This document shows positions 43,460 through 50,411 of a stretch of 64,000 nucleotides of DNA, piece after piece. The notes beneath the pieces are model-generated. The model was not told the DNA's origin, did not search any database, and worked only from the letters and a program-made list of their open reading frames with translations. Source of the stretch: Halobium salinum (GTDB lineage: Archaea; Halobacteriota; Halobacteria; Halobacteriales; Haloferacaceae); assembly GCF_026586625.1 (NCBI RefSeq), contig NZ_JAODIW010000010.1:458755-522754 (forward strand). The letters run 5' to 3'. Made by a program: the position numbers and the translations under genes. Within the stretch, counting starts at the first letter, position 1; every line of letters starts with the position of its first letter.

Positions 43460-43760
43460 GCGCAACGACGGGCGCCGTTTCATCGGCGCCCACCTCGCTG
43501 ACGCGGAGGTGTTGGACGACTGAGCGCCACGACGCGGGCGGCTTGTCCGCCCGCGACTCGCTGACGCGGTGGTGTGACGACTAAGCGACGACGCCGAGCC
43601 GTCTTATCGGCTCGGCAATCGCTGACGCGGTGGTGTGACGATTGAGCGCAACGACGGCCGGAGTCTATCTCCGGCCGACTCGCTGACGCGGTGGTGTTGG
43701 ACGACTGAGCGCCACGACGGGGCGCCGTTTTCTCGGCGCCCAACTCGCCGACGCGCCGAT
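43451..43760 (+). repeat. five tandem ~62-bp hairpin repeats with varying, compensated stems
   Basis: Units begin at 43451, 43515, 43576, 43637 and 43700. Each has a left flank GACGACTGAGCGCAACGACG (small changes), an 8-9 bp stem-loop and a right flank CTCGCTGACGCGGTGGTGT. Stems (left arm/right arm): 43470-43477/43484-43491; 43533-43541/43547-43555; 43593-43601/43608-43616; 43655-43663/43669-43677; 43720-43727/43734-43741. Four different stem sequences, all perfectly paired; loops are T-rich. The first unit contains the DHH gene's stop codon. The array fills the gap to the convergent phospholipase-like gene. Confidence 0.85.
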
Positions 43761-43784
43761 GTGGACGACTACGACGGGCCGAAC

Positions 43785-45584
43785 TCAGTTCTCGCCATCT
43801 CCGTCGTCGTCCTCGACACCGTCGCGGAAGTCGAACCCGCCGCCTTCGCCGACACCCCCGGAGTCACCATCGACCTCGGCGTCGACGACCCCCGCACCCT
43901 CGACGCCGTCCGCCGCGCCGACGAACGACACGCGCCGCCGGGCGACGACAATCGCGCCGCCCGCGGCGACGACGAGCGCGACGAGTGTCCCGACGGGAAC
44001 GCCTCCGTCCTCGCCACCCTGCCAATCACCCTCGAACACGGAGCGGTAGTACTCGGCCGCGGCCTCGCTCCGCAGTGCGACGGCCACCTCGCGGTTCTCG
44101 GTCGCGGAGTTTTCGTTCCAGTTGAGCGAGCCGACGACGACCGTGTCGTCGGCGACGACACCCTTCGCGTGAATCTTCTCGAATCGGTCGGTCGGCTCTG
44201 CGACGCGGACTTCGAGAGGGATGCCCTCGCGCTCCGCCCGGCCGTTCAGTCGGTCGGCGAGCCGGCGGTTGTCGTCGACGACGTACCACGCTCGCGAGAG
44301 GAGGATTCGTACGTCGACACCGCGCCGGGCGGCCCGCACGCAGGCCCGGAGCATCGCCTGTTCGGGACCGCCGACGGTGGGCTGAACCACCACCACGCGG
44401 TCGTCGGCCCGCTCGACGACGTCGACGACGGCCGATTCGGCGTTCCCCGGGGCGGTCAGGAGCCGGGCCGCTTCGACCCGAACCCTCCGTGGCTCGGCCC
44501 GCCCCGAGAACGAGCCGTTCGCCGGCGTCGACGCCTCGAACGCTCGGCCCTCGCGATAGCGCTCCCACGCGACCGCGCCCGTCCCGTTCGCGTCGGCACG
44601 GAACAACGCCGCCAGTTCGGTCGCCGCTCGCTCGCCGTCGAGACGGACGCCCCAACCGCGGCTGCTTCGACCCCCGGTGCCGGCGGGCTTCCAGTTCTCG
44701 GTGAGGACGAGCGCCCGGTCGTCGACGACGGCGTACTTCGGATGGTGGAAGGCGAACCGTTCGGGGGCGCGTCCGAGCACACGGACCTCGACACCGGCGG
44801 CGGCGAGGCGGTCGAGCAGGTGGGCCTCCCGTCGCGGGAGTCCGCCGACCGGGTCGGCTTCGAGGAGCACCCTGACTCGGACGCCGCGTTCGGCGGCGGC
44901 GACGAGCGCCTCGCTCACCCGGGAGGAGGCGAGGGTGTACCCGCCGAGCAGGAGTCGCTCGTCCGCGCTCCGCAGTGTCGAAATCGCGACTTCGGGGGAG
45001 TCGGGGAGGACGAACGCCGTCGCGTTCGGAGCGCCGAGGTCGACCGGCTCGCGAGGGGTGTAGCCGACCGGGCGCCACGGCGGCGTCGCGTTTCGGTGCC
45101 AGCGCTCGCCCTCGGGCGCCGCCTCGTAGACGACGCTGTCGACGGGTCGGCTCCCGCGCCGGAGTTCGAGCCGCTCGCCGCCGTTTGCGAGGCCGAAGCC
45201 CGCCGGCGCCGTGTGGACGCGTCCAGCCGCAGTCCGGTTTCGGAGGACGTCCGGGTCGGTTCCGACGACCACCCGCCCCGAGCGGTTCGCGAGTCGGACG
45301 ACCGTCTCGCCGTCGCTGACCGACCAGTTTCCGGCGCCCGGGAGGACGAGCGTCACCGACTCGCCGCGGTCGCCGTCGGCGACGGGGTTCGGGTACACGG
45401 CCACGATTCGTGCCGTCCCGTTCGGGGTCGTCCCGTTCGCAGTCGACCCCTCCACAGTCGTCCCGTCGGTCGCGGTCCCGTCGGTCGTTGCCCCACCGGC
45501 TGCGACCCCGTCGGCGACGGGAACCGCGGCGACGACGAGGAGCGCGGCCAGGATGGCGACGAGGGCGGGACGGATGGTCGACAC
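43785..45584 (-). CDS. secreted phospholipase D-like protein with lamin-tail-like domain
   Basis: A 599-aa exported protein. Signal peptide ~1-29; a Thr/Gly-rich spacer; a beta-rich domain ~60-160 resembling a lamin-tail fold (VVRLANRSGRVVVGTDPDVL); two HKD sites, HPKYAVVDD (~280) and HAKGVVADD (~471), the latter followed by GSLNWNENSATENREVAVA. One C-terminal span (~530-550), then an acidic tail. The PLD superfamily includes nucleases and phospholipases; lamin-tail plus HKD fits a surface nuclease best, but that is inference. Convergent with the DHH gene. Confidence 0.85.
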   Translation of the reverse strand: MSTIRPALVAILAALLVVAAVPVADGVAAGGATTDGTATDGTTVEGSTANGTTPNGTARIVAVYPNPVADGDRGESVTLVLPGAGNWSVSDGETVVRLANRSGRVVVGTDPDVLRNRTAAGRVHTAPAGFGLANGGERLELRRGSRPVDSVVYEAAPEGERWHRNATPPWRPVGYTPREPVDLGAPNATAFVLPDSPEVAISTLRSADERLLLGGYTLASSRVSEALVAAAERGVRVRVLLEADPVGGLPRREAHLLDRLAAAGVEVRVLGRAPERFAFHHPKYAVVDDRALVLTENWKPAGTGGRSSRGWGVRLDGERAATELAALFRADANGTGAVAWERYREGRAFEASTPANGSFSGRAEPRRVRVEAARLLTAPGNAESAVVDVVERADDRVVVVQPTVGGPEQAMLRACVRAARRGVDVRILLSRAWYVVDDNRRLADRLNGRAEREGIPLEVRVAEPTDRFEKIHAKGVVADDTVVVGSLNWNENSATENREVAVALRSEAAAEYYRSVFEGDWQGGEDGGVPVGTLVALVVAAGGAIVVARRRVSFVGAADGVEGAGVVDAEVDGDSGGVGEGGGFDFRDGVEDDDGDGEN

Positions 45585-45704
45585 AGGAACGGCTGGTCCC
45601 GTCCCCGCACTTCAACCCTCGGCCGGGTGCGTGTCGCTACCGAGGGTGTCGACGGTCTGAGAAACACGAGAACGTGTGTGAAGGCGGAACGCCGCGGGTG
45701 CCGC

Positions 45705-47048
45705 TCAGTCGGCCGTGCCCGAGCGCGTCGTCCCGAGGGCGTCGTTCGCCCGGCTGGCCTCGTCCTGTACGAGGAACGACCGGTCGTCGCTGTGTTCCGC
45801 GGCCGCTTCGAGTGCGTCCTCGGTGCCGATCTGGCGGAGCGCCCACGCGGCGCTGGCGCGTGCGGAGTCGTCCCCGTCGTTCTCCAGCACGTCCACCAAC
45901 GGTTTCACGGCGCGGGTGTCGCCCAGCAGGCCGAGCGCGCGGGCGGCGTGGGGCCGGACGATGTGGTTGTCCATCTCCAGTTTGTCCGCGAGCGGCTGGG
46001 TCGCTCGCTCGTCGCCGATCTCGCCGAGCGCGCGGAAGGTGACCTTCTGGAGACCGGGGTCCTTATCGGAGTCGACGTACTCGACGAGCGTCTCGACGGC
46101 ATCTTCGGCGCCCGAACCCATCTTCCCGAGCGCCTTGATGGCGGGTTTGTCGCGCTTCTGGGCGCGCTGGTGCATGGCGTCGAAGGCGCGGGCGTCACCC
46201 ATCCGGATGAGCGCCTCCATGCAGTGTTCCTCCATGAACTCGGAGCCGAGGGTGTCGAGGGCGAGCAGCACCATCTCGACGTTGCCGCGCTGTTCGTGCT
46301 CTTTCAGCGCCGACCACTCGACCGGGTAGTCCTTGTAGTGACCGAGCACGTCGTAGAACCCCTCGTAGGCGAGCTGTTCGCGAATCTCGAGGTCGTCGAA
46401 CGCCTGAGCGTCGTCGACACCGGTCGAGAGTTCGTCGGTCGCTTCGAGCAGGGTTGCGATGGTCTCTTCGTCCTCGTCGGCATCGAGGGCGGCGTTCTCG
46501 ACCGCATCGGCGCTCTCGTCCAGCGCGGCGGCCGCGGCGTCGCTCGACTCCCCGTCGACCGACACGCTCGAACCGAACGCCTCGTTCAGCGTCCCGACGA
46601 ACGACTCGACCGCCTCGACGACCTCGCGCTCGCCCTGTTCGGTCCAGCGCGTCTCCTCGACGGTGCTCTTGGCGTCCTCGATTTCGCTCACGACGTCCTC
46701 CGCGTAGGGGCCGCGCTGGTCCTCGAGTTCGTCGCGGAGCGCCGAGAGCTGGGTCTCCAGCTCCTCCTGCGGGTCGTCGGCGTCCTCGTCGTCCTCGTCC
46801 GGCTCGGGGAGGTCAGCCTCCTCGATGTCCGCCTCGATGGCGTCGAGACTCGCCTCCACCTCGTCGAGGTCGGACTCGGTGTCGGCGGCGTCGAGCTGGT
46901 CCTCGGCGGCTTCGAGGCGCGCCTGCAGGCTCTCCTGGGTGAGGTCGCCCGTCTCGCTCGGGTCGACCGATGGCTCCGAGGCCTCCTCGGGCGACTCGTC
47001 GGCGTCCGTCGTCGGCTCCTCGTCGGAGCCGTCGTCCCCGTCAGTCAT
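45705..47048 (-). CDS. HEAT-repeat protein with acidic coiled-coil N-terminus
   Basis: A 447-aa protein. The first ~110 residues are acidic and coiled-coil-like (SLQARLEAAEDQLDAADTES; DLDEVEASLDAIEADIEEAD). A middle helical part follows (~115-270). The last ~180 residues are HEAT/PBS-type repeats (EALIRMGDARAFDAMHQRAQ; ATQPLADKLEMDNHIVRPHA, then ARALGLLGDTRAVKPLVDVL). HEAT arrays are protein-protein scaffolds. The partner is not indicated by the neighbours. ATG start; 399-bp gap upstream. Confidence 0.83.
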   Translation of the reverse strand: MTDGDDGSDEEPTTDADESPEEASEPSVDPSETGDLTQESLQARLEAAEDQLDAADTESDLDEVEASLDAIEADIEEADLPEPDEDDEDADDPQEELETQLSALRDELEDQRGPYAEDVVSEIEDAKSTVEETRWTEQGEREVVEAVESFVGTLNEAFGSSVSVDGESSDAAAAALDESADAVENAALDADEDEETIATLLEATDELSTGVDDAQAFDDLEIREQLAYEGFYDVLGHYKDYPVEWSALKEHEQRGNVEMVLLALDTLGSEFMEEHCMEALIRMGDARAFDAMHQRAQKRDKPAIKALGKMGSGAEDAVETLVEYVDSDKDPGLQKVTFRALGEIGDERATQPLADKLEMDNHIVRPHAARALGLLGDTRAVKPLVDVLENDGDDSARASAAWALRQIGTEDALEAAAEHSDDRSFLVQDEASRANDALGTTRSGTAD

Positions 47049-47447
47049 ATGCCTGAACTCCGGCCGACGGTGAAAAGAGCGTTTCCCTTCTCCCCTCGGC
47101 GGTCCCCAGGTGGCGACCCGGGTCTCCGATTCGGTGACCCCGCTCCGTTCCCGGCCGCACGGCCGTCGCTCGGAGACGTTCTGTGCCGCGAATAACGGGT
47201 GACCGCGCCTTCACGGACGGGGCCCATGACTTCCCCGCCTTACACGCCACGTCGACGGCCGAGGGCCTCGCGGCGTCTCTCCGAGCCGCGACCGTGTCGC
47301 CGAGTGCGGTCCCCACACGCCGACTGTTTGGTGTATGCCAACAGTCAGCACGACATGTACGCTCTTCGACTACTTGCATCTATCGCCGACCGGCAGACGA
47401 CACCGCTCGAACGACCCGGTTAGACGTCCGAACGCGCGTGGACTCGC
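47049..47447. other. 399-bp gap with one clear hairpin
   Basis: No credible gene. The only open frame of note (47041-47379, minus strand) gives an Arg/Thr/Ala-rich peptide without domain and overlaps the start of the HEAT gene. The one ordered element is a stem-loop at 47322-47346, listed separately. Confidence 0.6.
47322..47346. other. 9-bp stem-loop
   Basis: GACTGTT-T-GG (47322-47331) pairs with CCAACAGTC (47338-47346) around TGTATG, with one bulged T. It is AT-richer than its surroundings. As DNA it could be an operator; as RNA, a hairpin in the leader of the HEAT gene or the 3' end of the gene beyond. Confidence 0.45.
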
Positions 47448-48251
47448 TCAGAGCGCCAGCCACTCGCTCTCGACGTCGGGCCGTCGGAGCGTCCAGCGGT
47501 GCTCCGGCTCGCCGTCCGGCCCCCGTCTGAGCTCGATTACCGCGTCGAAGGCGGGTTCGAGCCGGCGACACACCGGGTCGGAGCGGTCCGCCGAGAGGTG
47601 GCAGTGAGCCATTCCGGAGACGGCACGAACGCGGTTGCCGACGACGGACACGAACCGCTTGACCGCTCCCGGGGTGTGGCCGGCGAACAGGGCGTCGAGC
47701 GAGTCGACGCAGAGACGAAGCTCTCCGGACTCGAGCCCGCCTGCCCGGCGTTCGATACTCTCGACCTCCCCACCGAGAACCCCCGCGACCGCACCGAGGC
47801 GCTCGCCCGAGACGGACCGGCGCGACCCGCCGGTCGACGCTTCGGCGTCGTCGGCGGTGTCGTTGGCGTCGTAGACGTCGGTATCGGGGTCCGTCACCCC
47901 CGGCTCCGTCGGCCCCGCCGACGCGGGCCTCCCCGAGTCCGGCGACAGCGGCGACGCTGTCGTCCCCGAGCACGTCGAGCTCACCTCCCGCGTCGCGGCC
48001 GACGGCGAGACGACCCGGACCGTCGAGGCGGTCGTCGGCCCCCGCCCCAGCGTCGGGTCGACCGCCGCGCCGTCGGTGAGGACGAACACCCGACGCCGAG
48101 GCTCGACGGTCCCGTCGCCGAGTAGTCGACGGCTGGCGGCACGGCGGAGCGAAGGCGACGGGGGGCCGAGGAGGAGCATGTTACTCCCCCGCCGCTTGAG
48201 CCGGGTGAGGGCTCGGGCGAACGACCTCTCGGCCGCATCGGGAGACGGCAT
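47448..48251 (-). CDS. haloarchaeal protein with degenerate P-loop-like segment (paralogue at 20.5 kb)
   Basis: A 267-aa protein with the same architecture as that at 20538-21359: an N-terminal LKRRGSNMLLLGPPSPSLRR strand-loop without the Walker-A Lys, a Ser/Thr/Asp-rich linker (~85-155), and a conserved C-terminal part (GELRLCVDSLDALFAGHTPG; AVKRFVSVVGNRVRAVSGMA). It ends with VESEWLAL, comparable to LKTDWLPL in the paralogue. ATG at 48251, with ACTTATTG on this strand about 31 bases upstream. Function unknown. Confidence 0.72.
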   Translation of the reverse strand: MPSPDAAERSFARALTRLKRRGSNMLLLGPPSPSLRRAASRRLLGDGTVEPRRRVFVLTDGAAVDPTLGRGPTTASTVRVVSPSAATREVSSTCSGTTASPLSPDSGRPASAGPTEPGVTDPDTDVYDANDTADDAEASTGGSRRSVSGERLGAVAGVLGGEVESIERRAGGLESGELRLCVDSLDALFAGHTPGAVKRFVSVVGNRVRAVSGMAHCHLSADRSDPVCRRLEPAFDAVIELRRGPDGEPEHRWTLRRPDVESEWLAL

Positions 48252-48322
48252 TGTTTTCGCGTTCTTCGACGTAGCACTCAATAAGTGTTGTGGGCCTGAC
48301 TCGATACTTCCGCCGGGTCGAA

Positions 48323-48330
48323 GCGTTAAG
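48323..48330 (+). promoter_or_regulatory. TATA-like box of the 318-aa gene
   Basis: GCGTTAAG is centred 28 bases before the ATG at 48355; together with CAATAAGT (48279-48286) for the opposite gene it makes this a two-way promoter region. Confidence 0.5.
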
Positions 48331-48354
48331 CGGCGGCGGGCCGAACGTGGGGAC

Positions 48355-49311
48355 ATGAGCCCCCCCGACGACCGCGACCGAGACCGCGACCGCCGACGCG
48401 GTCGACGCCGCGACGACCGCGACGACCTCGACGAACGCCTCTCACAGTTGGAGTCGACGCTCCGCGACCTCCAGTCGAGCCTCGACCGGCCGTCTCGCCG
48501 GTTCCGGCCGCCGACGCCGCGCGAGGTGCTCCGCTTCACCGAGGAGTACACCATCCCGACGGTCATCGCCATCCTGGAGGCGAACATCCGCGCGCTCGAA
48601 CTCCTCCAGCGGGTCCTGCGCCTCGCAGAGCCCGCCCGCGCCGCCGGCGCCGAGTCGAGTGCGGCGCGCGAGCGGGCCGACGCCGTCCGGCGCGAGGCGT
48701 CCGAAGGGTTGAGCGACGCGCTCTCGGAGCTCCGAACGGCCCTCTCGGAGGCCGACCTCCCCGAGGACCCCGAGTCGCGCTCCATCGTCGAGGACGCCCG
48801 CGAGCTGAGCGCCGAAATCGAACGCCGTATCGACGAGAGCCGCGGCGGCCGGTCCCGCCAGTCCCGACGGACTCGGCGCGCTTCGGACGCCGACTGGAGC
48901 CGTTCGGGTTCGGCTCGGGACCGCGGTGGACGCGACCGGCGAGACGGACGTGACGGACGGGGCGGGCGCGACGGACGAGGTGGACGCGACGACGGTCCGG
49001 TCACCATCGAAGTGACCGACGAGGGCGACGGCTCGGCTCGCGACCGCGAGCACGAGACCGGGCGGGACGCGGACGTACCGGCGTCGGAACGAGGCGACCG
49101 GGACGACGGAGCCGACGACGCCGACCGCCCGGCCGACGAGAGCGAACTGGGCGACGCGGGCGTCGACGTGGAGTCCGAACTCCAGTCAATCAAAGAGGAG
49201 CTGGCCGACGAGCGCGGACGGTCCGAGCAGGCCGACGGCGGCACGGAGTCGGCGGACGGCGCCGACGACGCGGCCGGAGACGGTCGAGACTCGGCGGACG
49301 ACCGTTCCTGA
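48355..49311 (+). CDS. haloarchaeal protein with charged N-terminus and RGG-like repeats
   Basis: A 318-aa protein. It starts with an Arg/Asp-alternating stretch (DRDRDRDRRRGRRRDDRDD). A conserved helical core follows (~24-160: RFRPPTPREVLRFTEEYTIP, then TVIAILEANIRALELLQRVL). Next comes a Gly/Arg/Asp repeat (RDGRGGRDGRGGRDD, ~200-220) resembling RGG boxes, then an acidic tail with a short coiled coil (VESELQSIKEELADERGR). The core is widely conserved-looking, while both ends are probably disordered. Nucleic-acid binding is a guess from the RGG-like part. Confidence 0.75.
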   Translation: MSPPDDRDRDRDRRRGRRRDDRDDLDERLSQLESTLRDLQSSLDRPSRRFRPPTPREVLRFTEEYTIPTVIAILEANIRALELLQRVLRLAEPARAAGAESSAARERADAVRREASEGLSDALSELRTALSEADLPEDPESRSIVEDARELSAEIERRIDESRGGRSRQSRRTRRASDADWSRSGSARDRGGRDRRDGRDGRGGRDGRGGRDDGPVTIEVTDEGDGSARDREHETGRDADVPASERGDRDDGADDADRPADESELGDAGVDVESELQSIKEELADERGRSEQADGGTESADGADDAAGDGRDSADDRS

Positions 49312-49332
49312 CGAGGGAGCCGCCGAGGGGGT

Positions 49333-49443
49333 TCAGCAGCAGCCGACCCCGAGACAGCACGAACAGCACGGACGACACTGGACGAGTTCGTTCGACTCCA
49401 CGAGGCTCGCGCGACGGTCACAGCAGTTCGTCTTCTCGGACAT
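49333..49443 (-). CDS. 36-aa cysteine-rich mini-protein
   Basis: A very short ORF with nine cysteines in 36 residues: CC at 7-8, then CRPCCSCCLGVGCC (23-36), ending directly at the TGA stop. The N-terminal half (MSEKTN, RRASLVESNELVQ) is polar. The cysteine density cannot be a composition accident in Asp/Ala-rich haloarchaeal DNA, and the ATG-to-stop frame is clean. It is divergent from an HxlR regulator whose tail is also cysteine-rich. A metal- or redox-buffering peptide (metallothionein-like) is the simplest idea; a modified peptide is another. Both are inference. Confidence 0.62.
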   Translation of the reverse strand: MSEKTNCCDRRASLVESNELVQCRPCCSCCLGVGCC

Positions 49444-49526
49444 GCGAGTCGGGCTACGGCCCGCAGTGCCGTAACTCGGTCAGTGGACGAGTGTATCGGT
49501 GGTTTCGGACAGGAAATCACCCGCCC

Positions 49527-49536
49527 GGATTTAGGA
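49527..49536 (+). promoter_or_regulatory. TATA-like box of the HxlR gene
   Basis: GGATTTAGGA is centred about 27 bases before the ATG at 49559, giving a leaderless mRNA. Confidence 0.5.
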
Positions 49537-49558
49537 TGCTCGCCGGCTACTGGAGGGT

Positions 49559-49993
49559 ATGGACCACAAGTGCGGGCGAGAAGCGCCCGACGGAGCGCCC
49601 GACGACGCGACCGACTGGCACCGGGTCTGGGACGGTCTCGGCGACGCGCTCGGGGGGAAGTGGGCATTCCACGTCCTGCGGGCGCTCGACGAGGGGGACG
49701 CCGGGTTCAACGAACTCCGCCGTCGCGTTGGGGGAATCACGGCGAAGACGCTCTCCGCTCGCCTGCGCGAGCTCCGCTGTCGGGGGTTCGTGACGCGGTC
49801 GGTCGAGGCGACGGCGCCACCGTCGACGAGCTACGCGCTCACCGACCCGGGTCGGGAGTTCGTCGGCGCCCTGCGCGGGCTGGAACGGGCCGCGGCGTCC
49901 GTCAACTGCGACTGTGACTGCTGTGCCGACGAGTCGGCGTGCCGGGTCGTGACCGTCGACGCCGGTCGCCCCGCGGCGATGTGGGACTGTTGA
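49559..49993 (+). CDS. HxlR-family transcriptional regulator with cysteine-rich tail
   Basis: A 144-aa winged-helix regulator: GGKWAFHVLRALDEGDAGFN, then ELRRRVGGITAKTLSARLRE, is the HxlR core. It has eight cysteines: C5, C74 and a tail cluster C117, C119, C121, C122, C128 (NCDCDCCADESAC) plus the last residue, C144. Typical HxlR proteins have one or two, used to sense electrophiles or disulfide stress. The tail suggests metal or redox sensing. The divergent cysteine-rich mini-protein is a natural target gene. Confidence 0.87.
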   Translation: MDHKCGREAPDGAPDDATDWHRVWDGLGDALGGKWAFHVLRALDEGDAGFNELRRRVGGITAKTLSARLRELRCRGFVTRSVEATAPPSTSYALTDPGREFVGALRGLERAAASVNCDCDCCADESACRVVTVDAGRPAAMWDC

Positions 49994-50015
49994 GCGCGCG
50001 CCGCACTCTCGGCGA

Positions 50016-50411
50016 CTACTCGACCGACCGGAACCGGTAGCCGTCCCACTCCTGGCTCTCGGGTTCGCGGATGCCGGCGCCGGGGTCGCGTAGCTCTTCG
50101 GCGTACACCGGCTCGACGGTGTCGCCGATGGCGACGTCGTCGGTCGTCAGTTGCCCGATGGCGCGCACCGGCTCGCCGTCTACGTCGAACTCGACGATGG
50201 CCAGCGAGTTGGGCTGGCGGACGCCCGGCGGCGTCGCCGTCGACGTGGTCCACGTGACGACCTCGGCCTCGTACTCGCTCAGGTCGACCGTCTCGACCGG
50301 CTCCTCCCCGCCGGGGCCGATGGGGTGGGCCGGGTAGGTGATGCTCCCGTCGGGGTAGCGTGCGGCGTCCATGGATGGCTCTCGGTCGTTCGCGTCCGTA
50401 CTCTCGCTCAT
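50016..50411 (-). CDS. OB-fold (DUF35-type) acyl-CoA-binding partner of thiolase, lacking zinc-ribbon cysteines
   Basis: A 131-aa protein. The OB-fold part (GQLTTDDVAIGDTVEPVYAE; WDGYRFRSVE at the end) matches the DUF35 partner that channels acyl-CoA between archaeal thiolase and HMG-CoA synthase. Normal partners start with a rubredoxin-like Cys4 zinc ribbon; this one contains no cysteine at all. Its ATG overlaps the thiolase stop (ATGA), so the two proteins are coupled and probably form a complex. Confidence 0.8.
   Translation of the reverse strand: MSESTDANDREPSMDAARYPDGSITYPAHPIGPGGEEPVETVDLSEYEAEVVTWTTSTATPPGVRQPNSLAIVEFDVDGEPVRAIGQLTTDDVAIGDTVEPVYAEELRDPGAGIREPESQEWDGYRFRSVE

Noticed and set aside
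43451-43760. CRISPR array
   Set aside because: Unit spacing looks similar, but the variable parts are only ~22 bases and each is itself a perfect inverted repeat, unlike spacers. No cas genes are present.
43635-47195. 1186-aa open frame on the + strand
   Set aside because: Antisense shadow of the phospholipase-like and HEAT genes; composition (Val/Arg/Gly/Asp strings) and lack of domains show it is not coding.
47041-47379. 112-aa ORF on the minus strand upstream of the HEAT gene
   Set aside because: Overlaps the HEAT gene start, basic and low in Asp/Glu, no recognisable fold or promoter.
15085-47387. Shared short words (ACTGTTTGG, CGATAGATGC) between the gaps at 15.1 kb and 47.3 kb
   Set aside because: 9-10 base matches in different order and orientation; not beyond chance for a window of this size without further alignment.
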